NCBI RefSeq assembly: GCF_001484605.1
Contig: NZ_CP013747.1
Coordinates: 124,001-188,000 of the forward strand
Reading direction: 5' to 3'
DNA from: Pseudarthrobacter sulfonivorans
GTDB lineage: Bacteria > Actinomycetota > Actinomycetes > Actinomycetales > Micrococcaceae
DNA length: 64,000 nucleotides
In this document: positions 43,679 through 53,072 of the stretch, in pieces
Numbering within the stretch: position 1 is the first letter of the stretch
How the letters are laid out: each line of letters opens with the position of its first letter
Notes under the pieces: generated by a model
Seen by the model: only the letters and a program-made list of their open reading frames with translations
What the model was told of the DNA's origin: nothing
The model's database searches: none
Translations under genes and position numbers: made by a program

Positions 43679-44926
43679 ATGACCACCACCACGAGTGTGC
43701 GGCTGACCGCCGCCATAGAGGTTCCCGAATCATTTGTGGACGCCTACGTCGCCGTCTACAAGCACCTGCACGCCCACCCGGAACTCTCCTCACAGGAGTT
43801 CGAGACCGCCGCCTACATTGAAGCCCATCTGGCCGGCCTGGGGATTGAATCCTTCCGCTGCGGTGTCACCGGAGTGGTGGGCATCCTGAAGAACGGAGAC
43901 GGACCGGTGATCGGCTTCCGGGCCGACACCGACGGACTGCCCATCGCCGAACAGACCGGCCTGGATTACTCCAGTGAAGCCACGGGCACGCTACCGGACG
44001 GGTCCACCGCCCCGGTGATGCACGGCTGCGGCCACGACACCCACATCGCTTCTGCCCTGGCGCTGGCCTCTCTTCTCTCGGAGCGCCGCGGCCTCTGGTC
44101 CGGGACCCTGGTCCTGATCTTCCAGCCCGGCGAGGAGACGGCGTACGGCGCGAGGGCAATGATCGACGACGGCCTCTGGGACCGCGCCCCCAAACCCGAG
44201 GTGGTGCTGGCCCAACACGTCATGCCCGTGGGCCAGGGCAAGCTCGTTATCCGGGATGGGCACATGGCCAGCCTGGCGGACTCCTGGAAGATCACGGTCC
44301 ACGGCCAGCAGGCGCACGGCTCGCAGCCGGAAAAATCCATTGACCCGATCGTCGCCGCCTCTGCGATGGTCCTTCGACTCCAGACCATAGTCTCCCGCGA
44401 ACTGGCGCCGTCCACCCCGGCCGTAGTGACCGTGGGTACGTTCCACGCGGGCCTGAAGGAAAACATCATCCCGGACTCGGCCGAGTTCACGGTCAACGTC
44501 CGGACCCCGGATGAAGACACCCGCACCATCGTGCTCGCAGCAATTCGGCGGATCATCTCCGCCGAAGCCGCGGCCTCCGCGGCTCCCGAACCCACCATCA
44601 CGGAGCTGAACAACTTCCCCCGCTGCTACAACGATCCGGCGTCCACCAGCCGTGTCATGCAAGCGTTCACGGCGGACTTCGGCTCGGAGGCACTGACTGC
44701 GGCTCCGCTGGGGATGGGTTCCGAAGACGCGGGCTGGCTCAGCGACGCCATTGGTGTTCCCGGTGTCTTCTGGGCTTTTGGCGCCTTCGACCCGGAACTA
44801 TTCGAAGGCGGCGCTTCGCCGGCGGGCAATCATTCACCGTTCTTCGCGCCGGACGCACGCGCCGCCGTCGTCGGTGGAACAGGGGCGGCACTTTCCGGAG
44901 TGCTAGCCTATCTGGGCCGGAACTGA
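43679..44926 (+). CDS. M20-family amidohydrolase/aminoacylase
   Basis: A 415-residue metallohydrolase. ATG at 43679 is preceded by AAAGGAAA. Metal-binding motifs are HGCGHDTH and FQPGEET; other family marks are HAHPELSSQEFETA, GFRADTDGLPI, HGSQPEKSIDPI and a C-terminal GMGSEDAGWLSD. This is the IAA-amino acid/hippurate/N-acyl amino acid hydrolase class (M20D). It should split an N-acyl or amide bond in the cytoplasm after uptake by the two membrane proteins encoded just upstream. A strong hairpin follows the stop. Confidence 0.9.
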   Translation: MTTTTSVRLTAAIEVPESFVDAYVAVYKHLHAHPELSSQEFETAAYIEAHLAGLGIESFRCGVTGVVGILKNGDGPVIGFRADTDGLPIAEQTGLDYSSEATGTLPDGSTAPVMHGCGHDTHIASALALASLLSERRGLWSGTLVLIFQPGEETAYGARAMIDDGLWDRAPKPEVVLAQHVMPVGQGKLVIRDGHMASLADSWKITVHGQQAHGSQPEKSIDPIVAASAMVLRLQTIVSRELAPSTPAVVTVGTFHAGLKENIIPDSAEFTVNVRTPDEDTRTIVLAAIRRIISAEAAASAAPEPTITELNNFPRCYNDPASTSRVMQAFTADFGSEALTAAPLGMGSEDAGWLSDAIGVPGVFWAFGAFDPELFEGGASPAGNHSPFFAPDARAAVVGGTGAALSGVLAYLGRN

Positions 44927-44931
44927 GATGG

Positions 44932-44965
44932 CACGGGGGCGGCAGACTTGCCTGCCGCCCCCGTG
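44932..44965 (+). terminator. Strong GC hairpin after the amidohydrolase gene
   Basis: Arms of 14 bases (CACGGGGGCGGCAG and CTGCCGCCCCCGTG) with a six-base loop start six bases after the stop. Only a weak T-run follows. It separates the membrane-protein operon from the Lrp-type regulator gene. Confidence 0.7.
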
Positions 44966-45026
44966 TCGTTGGGTATCGACGCCGGCCGGCGTCGAGGGCG
45001 GGAAGCAGCAGTGAAAGGAAACGGAC

Positions 45027-46022
45027 ATGGAGCAGCCTGATGCGCTCGATCGGCAGATCATGGCGGCACTCGTGCGCAATGGCCGCGCGCCCTGGCGCCT
45101 GATCGCCGAGGTCCTGGGCCAACAGGAACGGACTGTGGCACGCCGGGGCAACAAACTGCTCGAATCCGGTGCCGTACGCATCAACGCGTTCATCAACCCC
45201 GTGGCAGTCAGTTCGCGGGGTGCCTTCCTGCTCCGCGTGGTGGCGGCGCCCAGAGAGCTGCGCCAGGTCTGTTCGTGGCTCGCCGACCAGGAAGAGTCCT
45301 CGTGGGTCAGCGCCCTGTCCGGATCCAACCAGGGTGTGGCGGAAATGTTCGTCCGTCCCGATGAGCTCTCAGAGCTGCTGTACCACCGTCTCGCGAAAGT
45401 GGAGGGCGTCCAGTCGTTCACCATGATGCCGCTGTTCGAGTTCTTCCGGACCCCCTCCGGCTGGACGCCGGACGTCCTGGATGAACAACAAAATGCCGCG
45501 CTGCACCCCGACGAGGATGCCCTCCGGGCCACCAGCAGGGCGACCGGTTACACACCGCTCGATGACACCGGCCTGATGCTGGCCCGGCTCCTGCACCGCA
45601 ACGGCCGGGCAACCGTGGACGAGCTCGCTTCTGAACTGGATGTCTCCAAAGCAACCGTCAGCCGCCGGTTCGACGCGATGACCAGCTCCGGTGCCTTGTT
45701 AATCAGGGCGGTGGTAGACCTAGCGTCATTGGGCTTCCCCATCGAATCTTTGATCAGTATCACCTGTACAGGCGCAGCAACGAATGGGCTGGGGGAATAC
45801 CTGGCCGGCCTCCCGGTCACGCGCTGGGCCGGCGCCTCCGGCGAGCAGCTTATGGCGCAGGTGGCTATGGCCACCCTGGAGGACCTCCGGCTGCTGCTGG
45901 CTGATCTCCAGATACGGGACGGGGTAGCCTCCGTCAGGTCCTCCATCTATGCGGAGGTGTTCAAGCGAAGCACTGTGCGGTACCACGACGGAATTCCGGA
46001 GAGGCCCTCGGCGGCAGCCTGA
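45027..46022 (+). CDS. Two-domain Lrp/AsnC-family regulator
   Basis: A 331-residue protein made of two Lrp-like halves: helix-turn-helix 1 (LDRQIMAALVRNGRAPWRLI, AEVLGQQERTVARRGNKLL) with a RAM-like domain, then helix-turn-helix 2 (TVDELASELDVSKATVSRRF) with a second RAM-like domain. Doubled Lrp proteins are common in actinobacteria. Lying just after the membrane-pair/amidohydrolase operon, it probably controls it in response to the amino acid released. AAAGGAAA precedes the ATG. Confidence 0.88.
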   Translation: MEQPDALDRQIMAALVRNGRAPWRLIAEVLGQQERTVARRGNKLLESGAVRINAFINPVAVSSRGAFLLRVVAAPRELRQVCSWLADQEESSWVSALSGSNQGVAEMFVRPDELSELLYHRLAKVEGVQSFTMMPLFEFFRTPSGWTPDVLDEQQNAALHPDEDALRATSRATGYTPLDDTGLMLARLLHRNGRATVDELASELDVSKATVSRRFDAMTSSGALLIRAVVDLASLGFPIESLISITCTGAATNGLGEYLAGLPVTRWAGASGEQLMAQVAMATLEDLRLLLADLQIRDGVASVRSSIYAEVFKRSTVRYHDGIPERPSAAA

Positions 46023-46292
46023 GCCGGCCGCATGAAAAGGTTACGGCCTCGGCGCAGAAAGCGGCCTGCCACCCGTACTGTGGCCGGTTTCCCAGAGCGT
46101 GCCTCCCAATTGGCGTGGTTGGATCGCACCCATGGGGGCGCGCCGTAGTACTCGGGAAAATCGGGCGGATATGTCTGTGGTGGCCGCGAGGATCGGGATG
46201 ACCTGGCTGCGTTGGCTGGGCACGGGTGCGGTAGAGGCCTCGCCCGCGGCGGTGAAGCAGAGAGCCGTAGGTCTGCACCTACGTGAACAGTT

Positions 46293-46488
46293 TTAGGTCG
46301 TCAGACCCAAACGCCCCTTGTGGACGTGTCGACGTCGGTCTAGATTGCCCACGACGATCAGCCCGTCGCTGTCCGCCAGGGACAAGCCTGAGTCTTGGGC
46401 TGCCAAGTTCACGGCCTGGACCGCGAACTGTGAAGCCGTCTTCCCACACCCTGCCCAGTTCGGTGATACCGAGGTCGGCAATCGCCAC
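46293..46488 (-). pseudogene. Truncated thiolase-like gene start
   Basis: GTG at 46488 opens VAIADLGITELGRVWEDGFT, the start of SCP-x-type thiolases (G-x-G-x-T-x-F/L-G-R). After a one-base shift it continues QAVNLAAQDSGLSLADSDGL followed by IVVGNL. The rest of the gene is missing. It lies 29 bases after the enoyl-CoA hydratase stop in the same direction, so the original operon was hydratase then thiolase. Confidence 0.6.
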
Positions 46489-46517
46489 CTTGATTGTTCT
46501 CGTAATTTTGCGTCCCG

Positions 46518-47357
46518 TCACTCTCCCTGCCACTGCGGGGCACGCTTCTCGGCGAAGGCTCGCATGCCTTCCATGAAATCCGTGCTGCGCATCAGCTTCT
46601 GCGCCTCCCACTCCGATCGCGCCCAGTCTGCCTGGTCGGATTCGACCGTTCCGTCCGTGATGCCGTTGGCGATGCGCTTGGTGGTTTGGACGGCCAGAGG
46701 GGCGTTTTCGCAGATTTGCCGGGCCAGTTCCAGTGCGGCAGGGAGAACTTCCTCAGGGGGAACGACACGGTTGACGAGTCCGATCTCGAGTGCCCGTTGG
46801 GCCGGGAGAGGTTGTCCGGTCAGGAGCATTTCCATCGCGATCTTCTTGGGGACCTGCTGACCGGCGCGGAAGGCCCCACCTGCGCCCGCAAAGATACCGA
46901 GCTTTACCTCGGGAAGCCCAAAGACGGCTTCGCTGGAGGCTATGGCCAGGTCGCTGGCCAGAACGATTTCGGTGCCGCCGCCGAGCGCGAAGCCGTTAAT
47001 GGCGGCGATGGTGGGCTTGGAGATGTGGTGCTTGACGAAGCCGGCGAAGCCCCACTGCTCCATCCCCTCTGGGATCTCGCCGAAAGCTCCCACAGCGGCC
47101 GATTTAAGGTCTGCGCCGGCGCAGAAAGCCTTGTCCCCGGAACCGGTGATGACGACGGCCCGGATGCCTGGGCACTCCTCGGCATGCTCGAGCGCGCGTC
47201 CGACGCCCCGGATGACGTCGGGGTTGACGGCGTTGCGGGCCTCGGGGCGATTGATCGTCACCAGGAAGACGTGCCCGATTTCTTCGGCGGTGACTGCATC
47301 GTTGCAGTTGAGCAGAATCGGTCGACTGGTATCGGCGCGGTTTGTTGCAGTTGTCAT
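46518..47357 (-). CDS. Enoyl-CoA hydratase/isomerase
   Basis: A 279-residue crotonase. ATG at 47357 (MTTATNRADTSRPILLNCND) has AAAGGA upstream and was chosen over an open extension of about 49 codons. The oxyanion-hole segments AFCAGADLKS and GFALGGGTEIVLASDLAIAS and the LPEVKLGIFAGAGGA region are intact. The general acid/base acidic residues cannot be placed with certainty. The gene lies downstream of two acyl-CoA ligase genes in the same direction. Confidence 0.9.
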   Translation of the reverse strand: MTTATNRADTSRPILLNCNDAVTAEEIGHVFLVTINRPEARNAVNPDVIRGVGRALEHAEECPGIRAVVITGSGDKAFCAGADLKSAAVGAFGEIPEGMEQWGFAGFVKHHISKPTIAAINGFALGGGTEIVLASDLAIASSEAVFGLPEVKLGIFAGAGGAFRAGQQVPKKIAMEMLLTGQPLPAQRALEIGLVNRVVPPEEVLPAALELARQICENAPLAVQTTKRIANGITDGTVESDQADWARSEWEAQKLMRSTDFMEGMRAFAEKRAPQWQGE

Positions 47358-47605
47358 TTCTGGTTCCTTTTCGGATTGGCGGGAGTGTCTAAATAGACCA
47401 GGGCTTCGATGTGTGGTCCGTGGCCTTTTGGCGCATTGGTTTTCAGGATTCGAGACCGTCGCCGAGGGCGAAGGCGAAAGCGCTGATACGGGCAACGATT
47501 TCACTCAGCCGATCGATGTCCGCAGGCTGGGAACGCGGACGCAGCGCAGCAGGCCAGCTCCCCGCAGAGACTCGACCATTTCCTCGCATCCTTGTCGCAT
47601 GCGCA

Positions 47606-49177
47606 TTAATCGAGTTGAGAGGATTGCACAGCAGCGAGTTTCCTGAGGTCGGCTTTCCCAATCTTTCCTCCCGGCGTGGTAGGGAGTTTGTCCACGATGG
47701 TGATGGCTACCGGGACTTTGTAATTTGCGAGACGGCCTGCGCAATATTCGATCAACGTGTCGGCTGTGATGGCAGAACCGTCGACGATCGTCACGAAGTA
47801 ATGACCGATTTCGCCCTTCAGCGTGTCCGATATCCCGATGCCGGCTGCTGCCACGACTGCCTGGTGGCTGGTCAGAACGTTCTCGACCTCTACGGGGTAT
47901 ACGTTGTAACCCCCTTGGATAAACATCTCCTTCAAACGACCGCGGAACCGAAAATGTCCGGTACCCGTACGCGCAACAATGTCTCCGGTGGCGACCCATC
48001 CGCCCGGTCGAAAGGTGTCGGCCGTGGCCATAGCCTGGTCCCAGTACCCGGCAGCCGCAGCCGCTCCGCGCACCTGAAGTTCGCCGTCACCTTCGCCGTC
48101 GACGATTCCACCGTCGAAATCGACCACCCGTGTTTCGACGCCGTCCAGGGCCGTGCCCAACGTCGTTGAGATCGTCTCGAGATCGTCGTCCAATTCAGAC
48201 ATCAGACATGGCCCTGAGAACTCCGTCATCCCATAAAGGTTGACCAGGCGAACAGTCGGCCCTGCTCTACGGATCTCTTGGCACATCGTCGGTTCGGCGT
48301 TGGATCCTCCCACGATGGCCACCCTCAGACCGGAAAGCGTGCGCCCTTCCCCCAACGTCGCCAGGATCAACTTCCACATCATCGGGACACCAGCGAAAAT
48401 CGTGATGTCATCGTTGGTGAGGGCATTCACAACAGCCGTCGGGGAAAAAGCAGGGTGCAGCACGACCTGTCCGCGCGCAAGGAGTGCAGAAAGCAGGGTA
48501 CAGGTGAGCCCGCCGACGTGATTGAACGGCATCGTGGCGAGCATTCGGTCCTGCGCCGAGAATCCGATCCGCTCGACTTCGCCTGCTGCGGCGGCCAGAA
48601 GGCTCCGGTGTGTGAGAACCGCACCCTTCGGCGATCCCGTCGTGCCCGAGGTGTAGAGGATGACAGCCGTGGAGGCGGGATCATCGACTGGATTCGAGGC
48701 TGGTATCGATGCTACCGACGCGTCGTGAACGATGGCCTCCTCGAGGCGTATCGACGTGTCGAGATACACTACATGGCCGAGCGAAGGAACGAGCGGGATG
48801 ACCCGCGCGTAGAGATCTGTGAAGTCCACGTCGCCGTCCGAGCGTTCCGTGACTACGATCTTCGCGCCGGACTGGGTGAGCATGTACGTCAGCTCTGTGT
48901 CGCGGTAACGCACGTTCAATGACACCATGATTGCCCCGAGGCGGGCAGACGCGAACAGCAACTCGACCCATTCCCGGCGGTTGGTCGTCGCAACAGCGAT
49001 GCGATCACCCGCGCCGACTCCCCTGGCGGCAAGTGCCCCGGCGACCGAATCGGCCCGTTCCCGCAACTCCGCGAACGTGAGTGTGCCGCTGTCACGCAGG
49101 AACACCTGGTCGCCGTTGTCTGCCGCAGCTCGCGCGAGTTCGCCATACAACGTCACTGAGGTGTTGCCGGTAAACAT
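47606..49177 (-). CDS. Acyl-CoA ligase (AMP-dependent synthetase), first
   Basis: A 523-residue ANL-family ligase; ATG at 49177 (MFTGNTSVTLYGELARAAAD) has AAGGA upstream. Motifs are the P-loop-like LYTSGTTGSPKGAV, NLYGMTEFSGP, GWVATGDI and FRFRGRLKEMFIQGGYNVYP, with the catalytic lysine in TTPGGKIGKADL. It activates a carboxylic acid to its CoA ester. The substrate cannot be read. GC content and codon use appear a little lower than in the 52-54 kb genes. Confidence 0.92.
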   Translation of the reverse strand: MFTGNTSVTLYGELARAAADNGDQVFLRDSGTLTFAELRERADSVAGALAARGVGAGDRIAVATTNRREWVELLFASARLGAIMVSLNVRYRDTELTYMLTQSGAKIVVTERSDGDVDFTDLYARVIPLVPSLGHVVYLDTSIRLEEAIVHDASVASIPASNPVDDPASTAVILYTSGTTGSPKGAVLTHRSLLAAAAGEVERIGFSAQDRMLATMPFNHVGGLTCTLLSALLARGQVVLHPAFSPTAVVNALTNDDITIFAGVPMMWKLILATLGEGRTLSGLRVAIVGGSNAEPTMCQEIRRAGPTVRLVNLYGMTEFSGPCLMSELDDDLETISTTLGTALDGVETRVVDFDGGIVDGEGDGELQVRGAAAAAGYWDQAMATADTFRPGGWVATGDIVARTGTGHFRFRGRLKEMFIQGGYNVYPVEVENVLTSHQAVVAAAGIGISDTLKGEIGHYFVTIVDGSAITADTLIEYCAGRLANYKVPVAITIVDKLPTTPGGKIGKADLRKLAAVQSSQLD

Positions 49178-49222
49178 GATTCTTCCTTGCTCGAACGGGA
49201 TCACCACAGAAACAATTGCCTC

Positions 49223-52027
49223 TCAACGGGTACGCAGTTTGTGTTTCTCTATCTTTCCCGTCGCCGTCCTGGGGAGGGATTCGACAGGGACCACTTCCTT
49301 GGGGACCTTATATCCCGCGAGGTGCTCCTTGCAGAAGCCCACGATGTCGGACTCGCTCACCTCGAGCCCTTCCTCGACGACGATGATGGCCGTCACCGCT
49401 TCACCCCATCGTTCGTGTGGGCGACCGACGACCGCACACTCGCGCACACTGGGATGGGCCAGGATCACCTCTTCCACTTCGCGTGATGAGACGTTCTCGC
49501 CTCCGGACTTGACGATGTCCTTCAGCCGATCGGTGAACCAGACGACGCCTTCGTCATCGATGTAGCCGATATCGCCGCTGTGGAACCAGCCGTGGGCAAA
49601 CGCTGCACTGTTCGCATCCGCGTTATTCCAGTAACCAATCATCAACTGCGGTGTGCGACACACGATTTCACCCTCTACGCCACGATCGACGAGGACTCCA
49701 TTTTTATCCATAATTCGGACGTCCGTGGTGATGGCCGGCGAACCCCAAGCGCCGTGCTTGGTCCGCTGATGGCCCGGCCATTGAAGCTCGTTCGCCGGTA
49801 TCGTCTCAGTTTGACCGGATGCCATGACAATATCTGCATTGGGGAATGCCGCCCGCAGTGCATCGACTCGGTCCAGTGTCATGTACGCCATCGAATAGAT
49901 ACCGAGGCGGACCGATTCCGTGACGGTTCCCTGCTGTCTCACGATCTCGAGTAACGCCTCCCACATCACCGGCAGGAGAATCAGATGGGTGACTTCAAAC
50001 CGTGCTATCGCGCCGGCAATGAGGTCCGGGTCAAATGATCGGTACAGCAGCGCCGTGCCACCGGTCGCGAGCAGCGGCAACAACGAGCCATCGAGTCCGG
50101 CGCAATGGAACATTGGAAGCACGATCGGCATCACGGACCCCGCAGTATCGCGCTGATGACGCATCTGGATCGTGTTGCTCAACGTCGCGATGAGGACCGA
50201 ACTATGGCTAGCAAGCACACCTTTGGGACTCGAAGTGGTGCCTGAGGTATAGAGGCAATGAAGGGGGTCGGTGTCCTCGACGATGACCTCGACCGGCGCG
50301 GAATTGTGTTCCAGCAGCGTCTCCCATGGCACCGCGCCCCCGGCCTTCGATCGACCTTCGTCCAAGCCGATCACGACTATCTGCGCCGGCACCAACATGC
50401 GGGCCGAAGCCTGGGCGATCTTTCGCAGGTGTTCATCAGCCACCACCACGGTTCCCACCGACGCATCCGAGAGTTGAAACTCTATTTCCTCCGCCGAGAG
50501 CGAATAGTTGATAGGCATGCAGACAATACCCGTCTTAGCGCACGCCAAGAACGTGACAACGAACTGCCAGCTGTTTGAGGCAGCGATCGCGAGTCGATCT
50601 CCCCGGGCCAATCCGGTAGCGAGGAGTCCTCGCGCGACAGAATTCGCGTAGTCCTCGAGCTCGCGGTACGTGATGGTCGTGTCGCCGTCCACGAGGGCGG
50701 CGCGACTTCCGAAATGCTCGGCCCCCCGAGTCGGGAGGTCACCGATGCATGATCGGCGGACGAGGTTGGCGACGAGACCGCTCGGGATGCTGTTGATGGG
50801 AGAAAGTCGCTGCGAAGTTGTCATGTTGTGCCTCTCATTAGAGTAGTTGTGCTCAACCGGGGCCCCGGCCGAGCTTAGGGAAGGGCTATCCGATCCAGTC
50901 TCCTTCCAGTATGTTCCGGGTACCAAAGCTTGCCCTGGTCGCACTGCGAAGCGATTTCCGTTGCTAGGCTGCCGTGGTCGACGCACGGCCGGGCGTGGTT
51001 CCGTGACGGGCACATTGATGTCGTGTCCCTGGGAGCGCAGGTACACGACGTGGCTGGCTGTTTCGGAGACGGCCAGGCGCAGCGAGAAGGCCTGCAGGGA
51101 TTCCCAGCCGCGGGACCAGGTCAGGTGGCGGGCGATGTCCCAGACGCTTTGTGGCCGGTGCGTCTCCATCACCCGGAGAACCTCGGCGGAGCGTTCGCGG
51201 TTGTGGTCGACCAGCTGTGCGACTCGGCGCTGCATGCCGCGGAACCGGTACTCGTGGGCCGGGCAGACCTCCATCTGGTCCTCGAACGCGATCAGATCCA
51301 GGGATTTGTAGTAGTCCGCCAGCGGGTTTGCCGGCCCGGGCAGTTCCAGGGCTATGTGCGGGGAGATGCGCGGCAGGACGTGGTCCCCGCTGAAGATCAG
51401 GCCGTGGGGCTCATCGACCAGGCAGATATGGCCGGGTGAGTGCCCGGGGGTGGTGACCACCTGCAGGTTGAGCCCTTGGGCGGGCACGAGGCTGCCGTCG
51501 GTGAGCCGAAGGTCCGGATCGGCGAGGTTCTGCAGATGGGTGAGGTGGGGGCGGTCCAGGGCCGCTTCGGCCAGCCGGTCCGCCGGCACGCCCCAGAGCG
51601 TCAGCTCCTCGCGGTCGTTGTTCAGAACAACGTCATGGTCCTCACCGGCGGTAAGCCGGCGCACTTCCCGGTCACCCAGGGCAACCCACGCCCCTGTGGC
51701 CGTCCGCAGGCGGGCGGCCATCCCCAGATGGTCCGAGTGGAAATGAGTAGCCACAATACCCGTCAGGTCAGTCAGGCCAAGGCCGGCCTGCCGCAGACCG
51801 GCGGCCAGATGCTCCAGGCCGGCGTCGCTGTCCCAGCCCGGATCGATCAGTACCGCGTCACTGTCGCCCAGGAGCAGGTAGCTGAGGGTATAGCGCATGG
51901 GATTGTCCGGGAACGGGACGGGGATGGACCACACCTCCGTGCCGAGCTGCTCCACGGGCGGCAGCACCTTGTTCCGCCACGCTTCCTTCTGGGCGTGGCC
52001 GGTGAGGGTAATCGGCGGCAGGCTCAT
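49223..52027 (-). CDS. Metallo-beta-lactamase-fold domain in frame with acyl-CoA ligase
   Basis: One uninterrupted frame of 934 codons. Residues 1-350 are an MBL-fold hydrolase: THFHSDHLGM (HxHxDH), TTPGHSPGH and FSGDHVLPR are all present. Residues 350-401 are a polar linker without homology. From Met402 (MTTSQRLSPINSIPSGLVAN) a complete 533-residue acyl-CoA ligase follows (CLYTSGTTSSPKGVL, GWFHSGDIGYID, PRTATGKIEK). The second part has its own ribosome site (GAGAGG at 50831-50836), so separate translation is likely; the frame may be an accidental fusion caused by loss of the MBL stop. MBL plus ligase could be a hydrolase and activator of the same thioester or lactone. Confidence 0.8.
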   Translation of the reverse strand: MSLPPITLTGHAQKEAWRNKVLPPVEQLGTEVWSIPVPFPDNPMRYTLSYLLLGDSDAVLIDPGWDSDAGLEHLAAGLRQAGLGLTDLTGIVATHFHSDHLGMAARLRTATGAWVALGDREVRRLTAGEDHDVVLNNDREELTLWGVPADRLAEAALDRPHLTHLQNLADPDLRLTDGSLVPAQGLNLQVVTTPGHSPGHICLVDEPHGLIFSGDHVLPRISPHIALELPGPANPLADYYKSLDLIAFEDQMEVCPAHEYRFRGMQRRVAQLVDHNRERSAEVLRVMETHRPQSVWDIARHLTWSRGWESLQAFSLRLAVSETASHVVYLRSQGHDINVPVTEPRPAVRRPRQPSNGNRFAVRPGQALVPGTYWKETGSDSPSLSSAGAPVEHNYSNERHNMTTSQRLSPINSIPSGLVANLVRRSCIGDLPTRGAEHFGSRAALVDGDTTITYRELEDYANSVARGLLATGLARGDRLAIAASNSWQFVVTFLACAKTGIVCMPINYSLSAEEIEFQLSDASVGTVVVADEHLRKIAQASARMLVPAQIVVIGLDEGRSKAGGAVPWETLLEHNSAPVEVIVEDTDPLHCLYTSGTTSSPKGVLASHSSVLIATLSNTIQMRHQRDTAGSVMPIVLPMFHCAGLDGSLLPLLATGGTALLYRSFDPDLIAGAIARFEVTHLILLPVMWEALLEIVRQQGTVTESVRLGIYSMAYMTLDRVDALRAAFPNADIVMASGQTETIPANELQWPGHQRTKHGAWGSPAITTDVRIMDKNGVLVDRGVEGEIVCRTPQLMIGYWNNADANSAAFAHGWFHSGDIGYIDDEGVVWFTDRLKDIVKSGGENVSSREVEEVILAHPSVRECAVVGRPHERWGEAVTAIIVVEEGLEVSESDIVGFCKEHLAGYKVPKEVVPVESLPRTATGKIEKHKLRTR
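50831..50836 (-). promoter_or_regulatory. Internal ribosome site for the acyl-CoA ligase half
   Basis: GAGAGG on the minus strand, six bases before ATG 50824. It would yield a normal-length 533-residue acyl-CoA ligase (49223-50824) independent of the MBL domain. Confidence 0.55.
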
Positions 52028-52064
52028 CAGTTCCTTCTTTCAAGGCCAAACATGGGTGCGGACG

Positions 52065-52940
52065 TTACTTGCTGACTTTTCCGGTGAGGGAGGCGAGGGG
52101 CCGCAAGAAAAGGGGCCTTGCCAGGAACCAGGCGGCGACCATGACGGCAAGGGAGGCGGCGAAGATCCAGAACCCGGTCCACCCGGCGCCGTCGGTGGAG
52201 GCGTACATGTGGTTCAGGTTGTGGAGCGCGCCGGTGGTGAACACGAGGGCCACGTGCACGATGACGAAGCAGATGAAGTAGAGCATGACCGGGAAGTGGA
52301 TGGCCCGGGCCGCCTCGACCGGGTAGATCCGGTTCAGTGTCGTGGCGTTCTTCGGCCATGCCCCACTCATGCGAAGGCCGGTGGCCAGGGCCAGCGGCGC
52401 GGCAAGGAAGACGATGGAGAAGTAGGCCAGCACCTGCAGCGAGTTGTAGTTCACCCACCCGTTTTCGGTGGGCCAGTTCAACGAGGCGTACTGGAGGGCC
52501 GCGGACAGGGCGTTGGGTACGACGTCCCAGCTGGTCGGGACGATCCGCATCCACTGGCCCGTGATAAAGAGCAACACGACGAAGATGATGCCGTTGAGCA
52601 CCCACAGCGCGTCCAGGCTCAGGTGGAACCAGAGGTTCAGGCTGATCTTCGTCGGCTTCCCCTTGGTTCGGATCGGCCCGGTGTTGTTCCGGGTCCAGTG
52701 TTCCTTGGGCCTGGCTGTGGTGCGCACTAACCAGCCGGAACGGATGATCAGCACGATGAAGAACGCGTTGAGGAAGTGCTGCCAGCCCAGCCAGGCCGGC
52801 AGGCCCACCGGGGCCGTCCCGGGCAGTTCGACCTGTCCCGGGTAGGTGGTCAGGAAGTCCTGGACGGCAGGGAGTGTCCGCATCCACTGGGCGAAGAGCA
52901 CGACAGCCGCCAGAGCTACCACGGCTATGGTGATCGCCAC
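52065..52940 (-). CDS. Cytochrome b-type membrane protein
   Basis: About 291 residues with five to six hydrophobic spans. Potential haem-ligand histidines lie in or next to spans: GWQHFLNAFF, NLWFHLSLDALW, ARAIHFPVMLYF and FVIVHVALVF, as in formate-dehydrogenase-type or Ni/Fe-hydrogenase-type cytochrome b subunits. GTG at 52940 is the first usable start; the frame extends about 20 codons upstream past KRARLA without an ATG or GTG, so the true start is uncertain. It follows etfB-etfA in the same direction and may carry electrons from ETF to the membrane. Confidence 0.8.
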   Translation of the reverse strand: MAITIAVVALAAVVLFAQWMRTLPAVQDFLTTYPGQVELPGTAPVGLPAWLGWQHFLNAFFIVLIIRSGWLVRTTARPKEHWTRNNTGPIRTKGKPTKISLNLWFHLSLDALWVLNGIIFVVLLFITGQWMRIVPTSWDVVPNALSAALQYASLNWPTENGWVNYNSLQVLAYFSIVFLAAPLALATGLRMSGAWPKNATTLNRIYPVEAARAIHFPVMLYFICFVIVHVALVFTTGALHNLNHMYASTDGAGWTGFWIFAASLAVMVAAWFLARPLFLRPLASLTGKVSK

Positions 52941-53072
52941 GGCCAGTCTGGCCCGTTTGTTCCCGGGCTTCGTTGGCGTTTTGCTGGTTGTCGTAGAGAT
53001 GACGGGTTGTCCTTTCCTTAGGGCGGGGGCCCGGCTGCTGTCCCGGCCGGTGGCAGGGCCGGCCGGGAGCGG

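Noticed and set aside
52027..52887. 286-codon minus-strand frame overlapping the cytochrome b-like gene
   Set aside because: Same strand but different frame; the translation is His/Arg/Pro-rich, while the frame ending at 52065 gives clear membrane spans.
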